Below, in pieces: positions 19,532-31,078 of a stretch of DNA of 64,000 nt. The stretch spans positions 1-64,000 of the forward strand of contig NZ_JADEUG010000003.1 of the NCBI RefSeq assembly GCF_015163665.1. Direction: 5' to 3'. The notes below the pieces were generated by a model. The model did not search any database. It saw only the letters and a list, made by a program, of their open reading frames with translations, and was not told the origin of the DNA. A program made the position numbers and the translations under genes. How positions within the stretch are numbered: position 1 is the stretch's first letter; each line of letters begins with the position of its first letter. Origin of the DNA: Xenorhabdus sp. BG5 (lineage in GTDB: Bacteria > Pseudomonadota > Gammaproteobacteria > Enterobacterales > Enterobacteriaceae).

Positions 19532-21453
19532 TGGTTTCTGTTTTGGGTAGCTTGTGTTTTGGTCGTATTGACTCCTGTTTCAGCAGAGGCGCTGGCAGGA
19601 GAGGTGTTTTTGCTATCCCTGAGTAAAATATGATCCAGAATTTGGCGAACAATAGTGCCGACAGGCGGCCCAGAACCCCCATTTTCAAGAATGACGGAAA
19701 CGGCAACCGTCGGGTTGTCATAAGGCGCAAAGGCAATCATCAGCTTATGATCACGTAGATGTTCAGCAAGTTTACTTGCATTGTAGGTTTCATAACTGAA
19801 AACCTGGGCTGTACCTGATTTAACCGCCGCTTTATATGGCGTACCGGCAAAGGATCTACGCGCTGTGCCATTTGGGGCATTGGCAACACCATACATGCCA
19901 TCTTTAGCAATTTCCCAATACCCAGAATGAATATCCCCAATCGGTTCGCTGGCAGGGGGCTGGTAAGGCTGCATTTCGCCATTTACACGCGTATTCAGCA
20001 AAAAATGGGGTGTTTTCACTACGCCATCATTAATCAAAGTCATTAAGGCTTTTACCATCTGCATAGGGGTTGCAGTCCAGTACCCTTGACCGATACCAAC
20101 GGAAATCGTATCGCCTTGATACCACGGTTTTTTATAGCGTTTAAGTTTCCATTCGCGGGTCGGCATATTACCGGGATTTTCTTCTTTCAAATCAATGCCA
20201 GTAAATTGACCATAGCCGAATTTCGTCATCCATTCGGACATCTTATCAATACCCATATCATAGGCGACTTGATAGAAAAAAGTATCCGCTGACTCGACAA
20301 TCGCTTTATGTACATTCAGCTTGCCATGTCCCCAGCGTTTCCAATCGCGGTAGCGTTTCTCTGAACCTGGCAGTTGCCACCATCCAGGATCATTGATGGT
20401 AGTGTTCTTGGTAATGACATCACTACTAAGGGAGGCCACGGCAATAAAAGGCTTCACTGTTGATGCTGGTGGATAAGCGCCTTGTGTGGCACGGTTAATT
20501 AAGGGGCGATTGGGATCATTGAGCAGAGATTTATAGTCCTGGCTCGAAATACCATCGACAAATAGATTCGGATCGTAGCTTGGGTTGGAAACCATAGCTA
20601 AAACCTCCCCTGTGCGGGGATCGGTGACTACAACACCTGCCCGGCTGGTCGTCAATATCTCTTCAATATAGGTTTGTAGCTCTAAGTCAATGGACAGGTA
20701 AATATCTTTGCCAGCTTGTGGCGGTTGTTCATGTAGCTGGCGGATCACTTTACCGCGGTTGTTGACTTCGACTTCTTCATAACCCGGCTTGCCATGCAGG
20801 ACGGATTCATAATAACGTTCAATACCCAGTTTTCCAATATCATGGGTGGCTGCATAGTCTGCAAGAATGCCTTCTTTTTCTAGTCGTTCTACATCCTTGT
20901 CGTTGATTTTGGCAACATAGCCGATCACATGGGTGAGAGCGGAGCCATAAGGGTAATAGCGACGTTGGTATCCTTTGATTTCCAATCCTGTAAAGCGATA
21001 TTGGTTGACAGAGAACCGAGCAACCTGAATTGGAGTCAATGAGGTTTTTAGCGGAATAGAAGTAAAACGGCGTGCACGTTGACGCTCTTTTTCGAAGGTT
21101 TCAATATCTTCGTCAGTCAGCCCAACGACAGAGCGCAGATCGTTTAATGTCTTATCAAGATCAGCGACTTTTTGTGGCACGATTTCTAACTGATAAATAG
21201 TTCGGTTAGCTGCCAGTGGTGTGCCATTACGGTCATAAATGATGCCCCTGCTTGGGGCTATGGGAACGAGCTTAATACGATTTCCATTCGATCGGGTTTG
21301 GTAATCTTCGTGGCGCGTGATCTGGAGATGATAGAGATTGGCAAATAGGATACCGGTTAAAATAATAATGCCTATAAACGCCACGAATGCACGGCGTATG
21401 AATAAGGCCGATTCAGCCGAATGATCGCGAAAAGGGGTTCGTTGATTCTTCAT
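19528..21453 (-). CDS. mrdA: Peptidoglycan D,D-transpeptidase PBP2
   Basis: PBP2 is the elongation-specific class B penicillin-binding protein. The ATG at 21453 gives 641 residues and aligns with E. coli PBP2 (633); a GTG at 21471 would add six. It has an N-terminal membrane anchor, a dimerisation domain (with [15 protein letters not shown]), and transpeptidase motifs STVK (Ser at about 331), SAD and KSGT. A Ser/Ala/Thr-rich C-terminal tail is variable in the family. It forms a complex with RodA, the next gene. Confidence 0.96.
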   Translation of the reverse strand: MKNQRTPFRDHSAESALFIRRAFVAFIGIIILTGILFANLYHLQITRHEDYQTRSNGNRIKLVPIAPSRGIIYDRNGTPLAANRTIYQLEIVPQKVADLDKTLNDLRSVVGLTDEDIETFEKERQRARRFTSIPLKTSLTPIQVARFSVNQYRFTGLEIKGYQRRYYPYGSALTHVIGYVAKINDKDVERLEKEGILADYAATHDIGKLGIERYYESVLHGKPGYEEVEVNNRGKVIRQLHEQPPQAGKDIYLSIDLELQTYIEEILTTSRAGVVVTDPRTGEVLAMVSNPSYDPNLFVDGISSQDYKSLLNDPNRPLINRATQGAYPPASTVKPFIAVASLSSDVITKNTTINDPGWWQLPGSEKRYRDWKRWGHGKLNVHKAIVESADTFFYQVAYDMGIDKMSEWMTKFGYGQFTGIDLKEENPGNMPTREWKLKRYKKPWYQGDTISVGIGQGYWTATPMQMVKALMTLINDGVVKTPHFLLNTRVNGEMQPYQPPASEPIGDIHSGYWEIAKDGMYGVANAPNGTARRSFAGTPYKAAVKSGTAQVFSYETYNASKLAEHLRDHKLMIAFAPYDNPTVAVSVILENGGSGPPVGTIVRQILDHILLRDSKNTSPASASAETGVNTTKTQATQNRNH

Positions 21454-21489
21454 CCCATTGCCAGAATTCACGGTGTCAGATTACCCAAT

Positions 21490-21966
21490 TTATTCCCGAT
21501 GATAAGGGTGGTTAGTAGTGATGCTCCACGCCCGATAAAGGCTCTCCGCAACCATAACTCGTACAAGAGGATGTGGCATGGTTAAAGGAGAGAGTGACCA
21601 GCTTTGCTCCGCGGCTGCTTTGCAGGCAGGGGCCAAACCTTCAGGGCCACCAATTAACAGGCTGACATTTCTGCCATCCAGCTTCCAACGCTCAAGCTGC
21701 TGTGACAATTGTGGAGTATCCCAACGAGAGCCGGGAATATCCAGAGTCACAATACGATTACCTTTACCAACGGCAGCCAGCATCTGCTCGCCTTCTTTTT
21801 CCAGAATGCGTTTGATGTCAGCATTTTTGCCCCGTTTTCCCGCTGGAATTTCAATAAGCTCAAAAGGCATATCCTTGGGAAAACGATGCAAATAATCCAT
21901 AAAGCCGGTCTGTATCCAGTCCGGCATTTTTGTTCCTACAGCGACCAGTTGTAACTTCAAACTCAA
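21490..21966 (-). CDS. rlmH: 23S rRNA (pseudouridine-1915 N3) methyltransferase RlmH
   Basis: The 158-residue SPOUT-class methyltransferase (formerly YbeA) has the trefoil-knot SAM site around [11 protein letters not shown] and a C-terminal [18 protein letters not shown] segment. It modifies pseudouridine 1915 in helix 69 of assembled 70S ribosomes. The start overlaps rsfS by 4 bases. Length in E. coli is 156. Confidence 0.97.
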   Translation of the reverse strand: MSLKLQLVAVGTKMPDWIQTGFMDYLHRFPKDMPFELIEIPAGKRGKNADIKRILEKEGEQMLAAVGKGNRIVTLDIPGSRWDTPQLSQQLERWKLDGRNVSLLIGGPEGLAPACKAAAEQSWSLSPLTMPHPLVRVMVAESLYRAWSITTNHPYHRE

Positions 21967-22280
21967 CTCCAGAGTTTTTCCAATTCGTACATACGGCGGC
22001 TGTCTTCTTGCATCACATGTACCATGATCTCGCCAAGATCGACGACTATCCAGTCTGAAATGCCTTGCCCTTCAACACCTAAAGGCATAATGCCGGCTTG
22101 GCGGCAGTCATCCACCAGATGATCTGCCACAGACATCAAGTGGCGAATTGATGTTCCGGTGCAGATAATCATGCAGTCAGTAATACTGGATTTTCCACGA
22201 ACGTCTATAGAAACAATATCTTGTGCTTTGGAATCTTCAAGTCTGTCAATAACAAATTGTTGTAGTTCTGTGCCTTGCAA
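21963..22280 (-). CDS. rsfS: Ribosomal silencing factor RsfS
   Basis: This small factor (formerly YbeB) binds ribosomal protein L14 and blocks subunit joining in stationary phase. The TTG at 22280 gives 105 residues, exactly the E. coli length, beginning [16 protein letters not shown] like E. coli MQGKALQDFVIDK. An AAAGGTGA site lies just upstream. The longer ATG frame to 22337 adds a poorly conserved leader. The conserved [15 protein letters not shown] and [11 protein letters not shown] blocks are intact. Confidence 0.9.
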   Translation of the reverse strand: MQGTELQQFVIDRLEDSKAQDIVSIDVRGKSSITDCMIICTGTSIRHLMSVADHLVDDCRQAGIMPLGVEGQGISDWIVVDLGEIMVHVMQEDSRRMYELEKLWS

Positions 22281-22384
22281 AAGGATCACCTTTATTTCAT
22301 CAAATTGGTTAAGTAACGCAGAATAATAGCATGCCAATCTCTATAAAAGTAAGCGAGTTAGCTGCAAATCACCGTATAGTTTCG

Positions 22385-23125
22385 TTATTTCTTATATAGT
22401 CCCTGTGAATCGATATAATTTTGTATCGATGGGGGAAGCAAATCATCACAACTTACCCCTTGCTGGTGACGTTGGCGAATATCCGTTGCTGAAATGTTTA
22501 ACAACGGAGTGTCAGCCAGATAAATATGACCATATGGTTTTTGGCTCAGTGGGAGTGGAAAGTCAATTTGGTTCTTTTCAAGCCACGATTGCATTCCTGG
22601 AGCTGAAAGTTGACTTTGATAACCCGGACGAGAGCAGACCAACAGATGACAAATATCGAGCAACTCTTCCCACTTATGCCAGGTATGAATAGTTTGTAAT
22701 GAATCCTGGCCAATGATGAATGCCAATGGATGCTGCTCACCGATTTCCTGACGAAAAGATTTCAGTGTTTCTACTGTGTAAGAGGGAGCTTGCCGTTCTA
22801 GCTCACGGGTATCTACAGTAAACAGAGGATTATCCTGCACGGCCAGACGAACCATTTCCAATCGTTGCTGGGCGGTTGCCTCCGGTTGAGGGCGGTGTGG
22901 AGGAACGTGATTCGGTAATAAGATAACCTGCTTGAGTCCCACTAATTGGGCCAATGCTTCCACAGGACGTAAATGACCATAATGGATGGGATCGAATGTG
23001 CCACCGAATAAAGCCTGAATAACCGGAGAATTCCCATTGGTTTCAGAACCGATGGCATTGATTGGGGCAATATTCGTTGAGTCAATATCTTGATCGATAT
23101 TGATCGGATCAATAGAGTCAAGCAT
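22385..23125 (-). CDS. nadD: Nicotinate-nucleotide adenylyltransferase
   Basis: NadD makes nicotinate adenine dinucleotide from NaMN and ATP, late in NAD synthesis. The nucleotidyltransferase motif [12 protein letters not shown] and the ISATDIR motif are present. At 246 residues it exceeds E. coli NadD (213): about 32 extra N-terminal residues, rich in Ile/Asp/Asn, precede the core. The start at 23125 is kept because it overlaps the holA stop by 8 bases, but a downstream start cannot be excluded. Confidence 0.93.
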   Translation of the reverse strand: MLDSIDPINIDQDIDSTNIAPINAIGSETNGNSPVIQALFGGTFDPIHYGHLRPVEALAQLVGLKQVILLPNHVPPHRPQPEATAQQRLEMVRLAVQDNPLFTVDTRELERQAPSYTVETLKSFRQEIGEQHPLAFIIGQDSLQTIHTWHKWEELLDICHLLVCSRPGYQSQLSAPGMQSWLEKNQIDFPLPLSQKPYGHIYLADTPLLNISATDIRQRHQQGVSCDDLLPPSIQNYIDSQGLYKK

Positions 23126-24149
23126 TCAGGAAGCTCTCTGGTAATGGTTTTCCGCATAACAACATGGAAAGCGTTTCCAGGTCAGCCCAAATGGATTGGC
23201 TATAATCCTGTTTGACGCGCAGTTCCATCTGAGTCAACAAATGTATGGCAGATTGCAGTTCTCGCTGTGACAGGCGCTGTAGTGCCGTTGACAGCAATGC
23301 TCTGCGGTTTTGCCAAATCTTGTGTTGATCAAACAAAGTCTTCAAAGGGACAGTCGTATATTGACGCTTAAGTACCAGCAGCAGTATTAGCTCCCTCTGT
23401 ATGGTACGGAGCAAAATAATCGTCTCGGTATCTTCTTGTCGAAGTTGTTTCAGTATATGCCATGCCCGCTTTATTTTTCCTGCCAGCAAAGCGTCAACCC
23501 AATGATAGGGAGAAAAATGGGCTGCATCGTTGACAGCTTCTTCTACGCGAGGAAGTGTCAATCGATTATCGGGATAGAGCAGGGAAAGACGTTCCAGAGC
23601 CTGGGCCATTGCCAATAGGTTTCCTTCATAGCAATAGCATAGTAATTGATTGGCTTCATTTTCCAGTAATAGCCCCATGTTTTTGGCACGTTGTGCCACC
23701 CATTGTGGCAGGCGATTTTGCTCAGGTGTCAAACAACTGACATAGACTCCATTTTGCCCAATCGCTTTGAACCACGAGCTATTTTCTTGTGCTTTAGTCA
23801 GCTTGTGCCCACGCAATATCAGTAAGATATCTGAATGCAGCAACCCTGATAGCTTGGTCAGACGCTCTGCCATTGTGGTATTAGGACCATTTTCTGGAAG
23901 CAGCAGGGTGAGAGACTGACGGCTGGCAAACAGGCTAAGTGACTGACATAAACTGAAGATTTCATCCCAATCGGTATGATTATCCAGTGTAAAGGTGAAA
24001 TGCTCCCTAAAGCCATGTTGTTCAGCCACTTTGCGGATACTGTCTTGACTTTCTTGCAATAGTAATGGCTCATTGCCCCACAACAGGTAGCTGCCTCGCA
24101 GCTCTTCATTGAGCTGCGAGAAAAGTTGTTCAGGATACAGTCGGATCAT
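23118..24149 (-). CDS. holA: DNA polymerase III delta subunit
   Basis: HolA is the subunit of the clamp loader that opens the beta clamp. It has 343 residues, identical in length to E. coli, beginning [30 protein letters not shown] with the beta-interaction region near the N-terminus. It overlaps lptE upstream by 4 bases and nadD downstream by 8, in the usual leuS-lptE-holA-nadD operon. Confidence 0.97.
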   Translation of the reverse strand: MIRLYPEQLFSQLNEELRGSYLLWGNEPLLLQESQDSIRKVAEQHGFREHFTFTLDNHTDWDEIFSLCQSLSLFASRQSLTLLLPENGPNTTMAERLTKLSGLLHSDILLILRGHKLTKAQENSSWFKAIGQNGVYVSCLTPEQNRLPQWVAQRAKNMGLLLENEANQLLCYCYEGNLLAMAQALERLSLLYPDNRLTLPRVEEAVNDAAHFSPYHWVDALLAGKIKRAWHILKQLRQEDTETIILLRTIQRELILLLVLKRQYTTVPLKTLFDQHKIWQNRRALLSTALQRLSQRELQSAIHLLTQMELRVKQDYSQSIWADLETLSMLLCGKPLPESFLNA

Positions 24150-24706
24150 TGCTTCTGTATGGCCGTAGCTTTTTGTTTTGCCTCGGCTTTCAAGAGTTCT
24201 GCGCTATGAACGGTCAGCAATTGGCGCATAAGCTGACGGGCAGCCTGTTCGCGCATTTCCTGTTTAACCAGTTCATCTTCTGCATCTTTTGCCAGTGCTT
24301 CCAATGGGTTATCGAAGAACGAACGATCAACCTTTGCCCGCAATGGATAGATGCTACCATTTGGCATCAGAACTTGCGCATCAACATTCAGTACCAACAG
24401 ACGTTCAGCCGCTTTACCATCCTGAAAGATAGAAACTGTCTCTTTGTTTTCATTAGAGCCAACCAGTTTCAGGATAGGTAATGAAGCATCACCGTTTTCC
24501 ACAATTTTGACATCGTTTAACCGAAGTTGCTGACGTACTGCCCGTGCCAGAGGACCATAAGGATCTCCAGAGCTTAATTGCAATGTTTGCAGCTCCTTTG
24601 GTACTTGTGTTGTGCCGCGAAGATGAAAACCGCAGCCAGCGGTGACTAGCACCGCTAACCCGAGCAAAAACGTGCAAATATGATGTCGTAGATTCTTTTC
24701 TACCAC
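24146..24706 (-). CDS. lptE: LPS-assembly lipoprotein LptE
   Basis: The 186-residue lipoprotein (formerly RlpB) plugs the LptD barrel and delivers lipopolysaccharide to the outer surface. The signal peptide ends at the lipobox VTAGC (Cys25), followed by [11 protein letters not shown], as in E. coli. The C-terminus is Lys/Ala/Gln-rich. It follows leuS by 18 bases. Confidence 0.95.
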   Translation of the reverse strand: MVEKNLRHHICTFLLGLAVLVTAGCGFHLRGTTQVPKELQTLQLSSGDPYGPLARAVRQQLRLNDVKIVENGDASLPILKLVGSNENKETVSIFQDGKAAERLLVLNVDAQVLMPNGSIYPLRAKVDRSFFDNPLEALAKDAEDELVKQEMREQAARQLMRQLLTVHSAELLKAEAKQKATAIQKQ

Positions 24707-24724
24707 AAATAGGGTCTCCTGTTA

Positions 24725-27307
24725 TCAGCCTACAACCAGATTCAGTAACTTACCTGGAACATAGATGACTTTGCGGATACTGACGTCTTCAAGATATTTC
24801 TTCACACCGTATTCTTGCATCGCCATCTCTTGGACATACTCTTTTGTTGCCTCTGCCGCGACTGTAATGCGGCCACGAACCTTACCGTTAATTTGAATAA
24901 TTACCAGTTTAGTATCGTCTATCATTGCCTGCTCATCAGCTTGTGGCCATGCCGCAGTGTCAATGTCATCCTCATTACCAAGCGCTTTCCACATGGCGAA
25001 GCAAGCATGTGGTGTAATCGGTGAAAGCATACGTACAATCGCAGTGACTGCTTCTTGCATCAGAGCGCGATCTTGCTCTGTTTCCTGTGGCGCACGAGTC
25101 AGTTTATTCATCAGCTCCATAATGGCCGCAATGGCAGTATTGAATGCTTGACGGCGACCAACATCATCAGTGACTTTCGCAATGGTTTTGTGCAAATCAC
25201 GGCGCAGATCTTTCTGTTCTGTCGTCAGGTTGCTGATATCCAGTGGCTGGGTTGCCCCTTTGTTGCTGTGCTCGTAAACCAGACGCCAAACACGTTTCAG
25301 GAAGCGGTTAGCACCTTCCACGCCAGATTCTTGCCATTCCAGAGTCAGTTCTGGTGGTGCAGCGAACATCATAAACAGACGAACGGTATCTGCACCGTAT
25401 TTATCGACCATAATTTGTGGATCGATACCGTTGTTCTTGGATTTCGACATCTTGCTCATGCCGGTATAAACCAGCTCATGGCCGTCTTTATCTGTTGCTT
25501 TGACAATACGGCCTTTCTCATCGCGCTCAACAATGGCATCAGCTGGAGATACCCAGACTTTCTCGCCGCTGTTGCCGGTATAGTAGAAGGCGTCAGCCAG
25601 AACCATGCCTTGGCACAGCAGGCGCTTGGCAGGTTCATCCGAGTTGACCATGCCAGCATCACGCATCAATTTATGGAAGAAACGGAAGTACATCAGGTGC
25701 ATGATAGCGTGTTCAATACCACCGATGTATTGATCCACTGGCAACCAATAGTTAGCCGCTGCTGGATCCAACATGCCTTTATCATAATCTGGACAGGTAT
25801 AGCGTGCGTAATACCATGAGGATTCCATAAAGGTATCAAAGGTATCAGTTTCAAGCAGTGCAGGTTGGCCGTTAATGGTCGTTTTTGCCCATTCAGGATC
25901 CGCTTTAATTGGGCTGGTGATCCCATCCATCACGACATCTTCTGGCAAAATTACCGGTAATTGATCTTCTGGAACAGGGACAACAGTGCCATCTTCCAGT
26001 GTTGCCATTGGAATTGGCGCACCCCAATAACGTTGACGAGAAACGCCCCAGTCACGCAGGCGGTAATTGACTTTACGCTGTCCGACGCCCATTGCAACCA
26101 GTTTGTCTGCGATAGCATTGAAGCCTTCTTCATGGCTCAGTCCACTGAATTCACCGGAATTGACTAGGGCATTTTTATCAGTAACCGCTGCTTCCTGAAC
26201 GTTTGGTATATTGCCATCGTTGTCAAGAATAACGGCTTTTATTGGCAGGCTGTATTTAGTGGCAAATTCCCAGTCACGTTGATCGTGTCCTGGAACAGCC
26301 ATTACCGCACCAGTGCCGTATTCCATCAAGACAAAGTTGGCAACCCAGATAGCGAGTTTTTCATTGGTCAATGGATGAATGACAAACATGCCTGTTGACA
26401 TGCCTTTTTTCTCCATCGTTGCCATATCAGCTTCGGCAACTTTGGTATTACGGCATTCGTCGATAAATTTCACCAGTTCAGGATTATTTTCCGCCGCCTG
26501 TTTTGCCAGAGGATGACCCGCTGCTACAGCGACATAAGTTACCCCCATGAAGGTATCAGGGCGCGTGGTATAAACAGTGAGTTTTTCCTGGCTGTCAGCA
26601 ACATTGAACGTGATTTCGACACCTTCAGAACGGCCAATCCAGTTGCGCTGCATGGTTTTGACCTGTTCCGGCCAATCTTCCAGTTTATCCAGATCGTTTA
26701 GCAGCTCTTCTGCGTAAGCAGTGATCTTGATGAACCATTGTGGGATCTCTTTACGCTCAACCTGGGTATCACAACGCCAGCAACAGCCATCAATCACCTG
26801 CTCATTAGCGAGAACAGTCAGGTCATGTGGACACCAGTTAACGGCGGAAGTTTTTTTGTATACCAGACCCTTTTCGTACAATTTAGTGAAGAACCACTGT
26901 TCCCAGCGATAGTATTCTGGCGTACAGGTCGTGACTTCACGATCCCAATCATAGCCAAAACCCAGTTTTTTTAACTGGTTTTTCATGTACTCAATGTTGG
27001 AATATGTCCACGGAGCTGGGGCAGTATTATTCTTGATCGCAGCGCCTTCTGCTGGCAAACCAAACGCATCCCAACCGATAGGTTGCAGTACGTTTTTGCC
27101 CAGCATGCGCTGATAACGGGAAATCACATCACCAAGGGTGTAGTTACGGACATGGCCCATATGTAGTCGGCCAGAAGGATAAGGTAGCATAGACAGGCAA
27201 TAATATTTTTCTTTGTTGTTGTCTTCTGTCACTTTGAACGTTTGCTTCTCTTGCCAATGAAGCTGGACTTGTTGTTCTATGTCTTCTGGACGATATTGTT
27301 CTTGCAT
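24725..27307 (-). CDS. leuS: Leucyl-tRNA synthetase
   Basis: This class I synthetase has 860 residues from the ATG at 27307, the same as E. coli LeuRS. It carries HMGH at 49-52, the CP1 editing domain ([24 protein letters not shown]), and KMSKS ([11 protein letters not shown]). The reading frame stays open for 116 more codons upstream, toward gltL, but that part has no family match and is not included. It is the first gene of the leuS-lptE-holA-nadD-rsfS-rlmH group. Confidence 0.98.
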   Translation of the reverse strand: MQEQYRPEDIEQQVQLHWQEKQTFKVTEDNNKEKYYCLSMLPYPSGRLHMGHVRNYTLGDVISRYQRMLGKNVLQPIGWDAFGLPAEGAAIKNNTAPAPWTYSNIEYMKNQLKKLGFGYDWDREVTTCTPEYYRWEQWFFTKLYEKGLVYKKTSAVNWCPHDLTVLANEQVIDGCCWRCDTQVERKEIPQWFIKITAYAEELLNDLDKLEDWPEQVKTMQRNWIGRSEGVEITFNVADSQEKLTVYTTRPDTFMGVTYVAVAAGHPLAKQAAENNPELVKFIDECRNTKVAEADMATMEKKGMSTGMFVIHPLTNEKLAIWVANFVLMEYGTGAVMAVPGHDQRDWEFATKYSLPIKAVILDNDGNIPNVQEAAVTDKNALVNSGEFSGLSHEEGFNAIADKLVAMGVGQRKVNYRLRDWGVSRQRYWGAPIPMATLEDGTVVPVPEDQLPVILPEDVVMDGITSPIKADPEWAKTTINGQPALLETDTFDTFMESSWYYARYTCPDYDKGMLDPAAANYWLPVDQYIGGIEHAIMHLMYFRFFHKLMRDAGMVNSDEPAKRLLCQGMVLADAFYYTGNSGEKVWVSPADAIVERDEKGRIVKATDKDGHELVYTGMSKMSKSKNNGIDPQIMVDKYGADTVRLFMMFAAPPELTLEWQESGVEGANRFLKRVWRLVYEHSNKGATQPLDISNLTTEQKDLRRDLHKTIAKVTDDVGRRQAFNTAIAAIMELMNKLTRAPQETEQDRALMQEAVTAIVRMLSPITPHACFAMWKALGNEDDIDTAAWPQADEQAMIDDTKLVIIQINGKVRGRITVAAEATKEYVQEMAMQEYGVKKYLEDVSIRKVIYVPGKLLNLVVG

Positions 27308-27473
27308 GGCACCGATAATCCTATGGTGAGTAATAAATAAAGCTACGCCTTTAGCGCGTTTAGTTTGTTTATGAAGTCTAAGGTTCCATAGCATAGCTGA
27401 TAAGGGATAGGGGCAACAACTCTTGTTAAAGGAGGAATGCGGAAAATTACTTATTTTTAGGGGAAATTTAAGA

Positions 27474-27499
27474 TCGGCGGCAGTCTTGCCTTCCGCCGA
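27474..27499 (-). terminator. Possible terminator downstream of gltL
   Basis: A 7-bp GC stem (TCGGCGG at 27474-27480 with 27493-27499) lies 11 bases after the gltL stop codon. The minus-strand sequence after it is only moderately T-rich (TCTTAAATTT), so it is a weak intrinsic terminator at best. Confidence 0.45.
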
Positions 27500-27509
27500 C
27501 GAGGAAAAA

Positions 27510-28235
27510 TCAGTGCAGAATTTTCGCCAGAAAATCGCGGGCACGCTCTGATTTCGGGTTAGCAAAGAAATCGTCTTTCTTACTGTCTTCGACAATTTTG
27601 CCTTCATCCATGAAAATAACGCGATGTGCGACTTTCTTGGCAAAACCCATCTCATGGGTGACTACCATCATGGTCATGCCTTCGTTCGCCAATTCCACCA
27701 TGACATCCAGGACTTCATTAATCATTTCAGGATCAAGGGCAGAAGTAGGCTCATCAAATAGCATAGCTATCGGGTCCATGCAGAGTGCCCTGGCAATGGC
27801 AACACGTTGTTGCTGACCACCGGAGAGTTGTGCAGGGAATTTATCCGCATGGCTGGCTAATCCAACTCGCTCCAGCAGTTTTAAGCCTTTTTCAGTCGCT
27901 TCTTTCTTGTTGCGCTTTAACACTTTAACCTGAGCCAATGTCAGGTTTTCAATAATCGATAGATGAGGAAAAAGTTCAAAGTGCTGAAACACCATTCCCA
28001 CCTTGGAGCGCAATTGTGCCAGATTGGTGTTCTTGTCATTGACTTTTGTGTCGTTTACTCGAATTTCACCTTGCTGGACAGGTTCAAGGCCATTGACCGT
28101 TTTTATCAGTGTGGACTTGCCGGAACCAGAAGGCCCACAGACCACGACCACTTCGCCTTTTTTGACTTCAGTTGAGCAGTCAGTAAGAACCTGAAATTGG
28201 TCATACCACTTGGATACATTTTTCAGGGAAATCAT
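27510..28235 (-). CDS. gltL: Glutamate/aspartate ABC transporter ATPase
   Basis: The 241-residue ATPase energises GltIJKL uptake of glutamate and aspartate. It has Walker [10 protein letters not shown], signature LSGGQQQR, Walker [13 protein letters not shown] and switch His in VVTHEMG. The ATG at 28235 gives exactly the E. coli length; a TTG one codon earlier is unlikely. The gltK stop and gltL start share bases (TGATG), so translation is coupled. Confidence 0.97.
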   Translation of the reverse strand: MISLKNVSKWYDQFQVLTDCSTEVKKGEVVVVCGPSGSGKSTLIKTVNGLEPVQQGEIRVNDTKVNDKNTNLAQLRSKVGMVFQHFELFPHLSIIENLTLAQVKVLKRNKKEATEKGLKLLERVGLASHADKFPAQLSGGQQQRVAIARALCMDPIAMLFDEPTSALDPEMINEVLDVMVELANEGMTMMVVTHEMGFAKKVAHRVIFMDEGKIVEDSKKDDFFANPKSERARDFLAKILH

Positions 28236-28909
28236 CAAACAGTCCTTTTCTTCAAATAGTTAACCAGCATAGAAGCGGAAAAACTAATCACAAAATAAAC
28301 AAAGCCGGCAAACAGAACCATTTCAATTTGGGTCCCATCGCGCTCACCAATATTCGTTGCTGTACGGAAAAAATCCGCCAGACTCAATACATATACCAGA
28401 GAAGTATCCTGGAATAATACAATGCCTTGTGTCAGCAGCAATGGGATCATTGCCCGAAATGCTTGTGGCAGTATGACCAGCCGCATGCTTTGCAATTGCG
28501 TCATACCTAACGCCAGCGCAGCAGAAGATTGCCCGCGGGAAATGCTCTGAATACCTGCCCGAATTATTTCGGCGTAGTAAGCTGCTTCAAAGAGCGAAAA
28601 AGCTACCATTGCAGAAATTAAACGGATATCGGTTTTTGGTGAAATGCCTAGAATATTTTGTAATAAGTTAGGCACAATCAGATAAAACCACAGTAATACC
28701 ATCACCAGCGGAACTGAGCGGAACAGGTTAACATATAGGGCAGCAAACCAGTTCAATGCCTTGATGGATGAGAGGCGCATCATCGCCAGAATGGTTCCCC
28801 AGACAATGCCTATGATAACGGCTGTCACGGTAATTTTTGCCGTTATCAACAATCCATCCAGAAGGAAGGGCAAACTTGGTACAATCGAACTCCAGTCAAA
28901 CTGATACAT
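28235..28909 (-). CDS. gltK: Glutamate/aspartate ABC transporter permease GltK
   Basis: The 224-residue inner-membrane permease of the His/Glu/Gln type matches E. coli GltK in length and N-terminus ([20 protein letters not shown]). The EAA loop appears as [21 protein letters not shown]. It pairs with GltJ to form the channel. It begins 3 bases after gltJ ends. Confidence 0.97.
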   Translation of the reverse strand: MYQFDWSSIVPSLPFLLDGLLITAKITVTAVIIGIVWGTILAMMRLSSIKALNWFAALYVNLFRSVPLVMVLLWFYLIVPNLLQNILGISPKTDIRLISAMVAFSLFEAAYYAEIIRAGIQSISRGQSSAALALGMTQLQSMRLVILPQAFRAMIPLLLTQGIVLFQDTSLVYVLSLADFFRTATNIGERDGTQIEMVLFAGFVYFVISFSASMLVNYLKKRTV

Positions 28910-28912
28910 TTC

Positions 28913-29653
28913 TTATCGCCCTCCCATATTGCCGGGTAAACGTACTTTTTTCTCCAGTATGCTCATGGCAAGCATAATCACCAGGTTGATACCCACATAA
29001 GCCAATGTGATCGCGGTGAATGATTCATAGGCGTGAGCAGAATAATCCAGCAATTTATTGGCCTGAGCAGCCATATCAACCAACCCGATTGTGGAAGCAA
29101 TGGCAGAGTTCTTCACCAAATTGAGCATTTCCGAGGTCATTGGGGGAATTATCACTCGGTAGGCGTTTGGCAGCAGAACGTGACGGTAGGTTTGTGGCAA
29201 GGTTAAGCCCATTGCCAGACCTGCGGCTTTTTGCCCCCTTGGGAGCGACTGGATTGCCGCGCGAACTTGCTCGCATACGCGGGCAGCGGTGAATAACCCT
29301 AAGCAGATGACTGAGGAGATAAAAAATTGGATATTGGGATCCAGCTCCATTTTGAACCAATCACTCAAATTTTTGGGCAGGAATTCAGGAACCACCAGAT
29401 ACCAAGTAAAAAATTGGACAATAAGAGGAACGTTGCGAAATAACTCTACATAACAGGTTCCAAGCCCGGAAAGGAACTTATTCGGAACTGTACGGAGAAT
29501 ACCGAACAATGAGCCGACAAGGAATGCAATGATCCAGGCACAGGCGGAAAGTGCCACCGTTACCTGAAAACCCGAAATAAGCCACCCCAAATAGGTGGTA
29601 TTACCAAAAGGGGCGGCTTGTAAAAAGATGCCCCAATCCCAATTAGCGGACAT
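28913..29653 (-). CDS. gltJ: Glutamate/aspartate ABC transporter permease GltJ
   Basis: This is the second permease of the transporter. The ATG at 29653 is chosen because AGGGAG lies 8 bases upstream and it gives 246 residues, as in E. coli (MSANWDWGIFLQAAPFGNTT). A start at 29686 has no ribosome site. The EAA loop is GLAMGLTLPQTYRHVLLPNAY. It is separated from gltI by a terminator-like hairpin that likely lowers permease expression relative to the binding protein. Confidence 0.96.
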   Translation of the reverse strand: MSANWDWGIFLQAAPFGNTTYLGWLISGFQVTVALSACAWIIAFLVGSLFGILRTVPNKFLSGLGTCYVELFRNVPLIVQFFTWYLVVPEFLPKNLSDWFKMELDPNIQFFISSVICLGLFTAARVCEQVRAAIQSLPRGQKAAGLAMGLTLPQTYRHVLLPNAYRVIIPPMTSEMLNLVKNSAIASTIGLVDMAAQANKLLDYSAHAYESFTAITLAYVGINLVIMLAMSILEKKVRLPGNMGGR

Positions 29654-29705
29654 AATCGAACTCCCTGATATGGGGTTAGCTGTCATTCATCGAATTTAAA
29701 TCTGG

Positions 29706-29736
29706 AAAAAAATGAGGTAGGGAACGACTACCTCAT
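29706..29736 (-). terminator. Terminator/attenuator between gltI and gltJ
   Basis: On the minus strand a perfect 9-bp stem (29728-29736 with 29712-29720, 7-base loop) is followed directly by a seven-T run. It sits in the gltI-gltJ gap and should stop most transcripts after gltI while letting some through to gltJKL. In E. coli this gap yields the small RNA SroC; here the gap is shorter. Confidence 0.85.
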
Positions 29737-29771
29737 ACCCGTCTTGCCAATCAAATCGGGATTTTGGTTGA

Positions 29772-30659
29772 TTAATTCAATGCCTTATCGTTTGGTGATT
29801 TAAACAAAGCTTTCATTTCATCTGACATAGAGAAGTTTAAATTTAGCTTCTTAGGTGGAATGGGTTCTTTAAACCAGCGATCAAACATTTTTTCTGCTTC
29901 ACCGGAGGTTTGTGTTTTGGTAATAACGTTATCAATCAATTTCTTGAATTGAAGATCATCTTTGCGCAGCATACAGCCGTATGCTTCTTCCGATTGTGGT
30001 TTGCCAACAATGATCCATTGGTCGGGTTTTTTCGCTTTTGCGCGTTCACCGGCGAGTAAGGCATCGTCCATCATAAAGGCGACAGCACGGCCTGATTCCA
30101 GGGTACGGAATGAATCACCGTGGTCTTTGGCACTGATGATACGCATTTTCATTTGCTTTTCATCATTGAGCTTATTTAACAAAATTTCAGAAGTTGTGCC
30201 GGAAGTCACAACGACATTTTTTCCTGCCAGATCATCAAATCCCTTGATGCCTGAATCTTTTTTGGTCAGCAGGCGAGTACCGACGGAAAAGATGGTATTG
30301 GAGAATGCCGCTTGTTTCTGTCGTTCAATGTTGTTGGTAGTAGAACCACATTCAAAATCGAAAGTACCGTTTTGTAGTAGGGGAATGCGGTTCTGGGAGG
30401 TAATCGGGATCAGCTTAACTTGCAAATTAGGCATATCCAGTTTTTTCTTGACGGCTTCAACGATCTGGTTGGAATAATCTTGGGAATAACCCACGACGTT
30501 TTGTTGATTATCGTAATAAGAGAATGGAACCGAAGATTCTCGGTGTCCAACAACGATAATGCCATTGTCTTTGATTTTTTTCAGTGTTCCTGTCAATTCC
30601 TCAGCATGGGCAACCCCGACTGCGCTAAGCAACATCATGGTTAACATCAACTTACGCAT
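29772..30659 (-). CDS. gltI: Glutamate/aspartate periplasmic binding protein
   Basis: The 295-residue solute-binding protein starts with a signal peptide (MRKLMLTMMLLSAVGVAHA|EEL), followed by a family 3 ligand-binding domain with VGHRESSVPFSYYD and GYSQDYSNQIVEAV. It captures glutamate and aspartate for GltJKL. Length in E. coli is 302. It is the first gene of gltIJKL, with a promoter presumably in the 419-base gap upstream. Confidence 0.96.
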   Translation of the reverse strand: MRKLMLTMMLLSAVGVAHAEELTGTLKKIKDNGIIVVGHRESSVPFSYYDNQQNVVGYSQDYSNQIVEAVKKKLDMPNLQVKLIPITSQNRIPLLQNGTFDFECGSTTNNIERQKQAAFSNTIFSVGTRLLTKKDSGIKGFDDLAGKNVVVTSGTTSEILLNKLNDEKQMKMRIISAKDHGDSFRTLESGRAVAFMMDDALLAGERAKAKKPDQWIIVGKPQSEEAYGCMLRKDDLQFKKLIDNVITKTQTSGEAEKMFDRWFKEPIPPKKLNLNFSMSDEMKALFKSPNDKALN

Positions 30660-31078
30660 ATACAGCTCCTTTATCTGGTTATTTTTCGTGAAATTGGATT
30701 TTCTTACAGATAATTGTGTTTCTGCATGTTTCTACATAAATAAGACTGCCGAAACGATTTTTCTGGTTCCCTTGTTTATGTTCTGTAAAAAAATAATTCA
30801 TAATGTTACTTTTTTGAAACCATAATGTTTCTGTTTCGAGACCCACATCGCACTATAAATAAACAATTTCATTTATGTGTGATTAAAAAGTGAATAATAT
30901 TGAATGCTGTTCACACTTTGCGCCATTCAAAGTAATGTTCTGTTTTGGTGGGTATTTTATGGTGAAATATGTGATGAATTTTTGTTATTTCGGTGATGAA
31001 ATCGATGATTAAATAAAATCAAGGCATAAGTAATATGCCCTGATCACTATTAACGTTTAATTATAAGAAAATAGAAAA
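30660..31078. other. 419-base gap between gltI and lnt
   Basis: No gene was found. The side near gltI should carry the gltI promoter and leader. Near lnt, an approximately 7-bp hairpin (about 31021-31040) followed on the minus strand by TGATTTTATTT may end the lnt transcript. The rest is AT-rich with no recognised motif. Confidence 0.5.

Noticed and set aside
25055-25819. 254-codon open frame antisense to leuS
   Set aside because: It lies wholly inside leuS on the opposite strand, with no recognisable domain; it mirrors leuS codon structure.
27308-27655. 116-codon extension of leuS toward gltL
   Set aside because: It has no similarity to leucyl-tRNA synthetases, and the internal ATG gives exactly the E. 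coli length; the upstream frame is chance.
29654-29686. Longer GltJ start
   Set aside because: No ribosome site; the 29653 start has AGGGAG and matches E. coli length.
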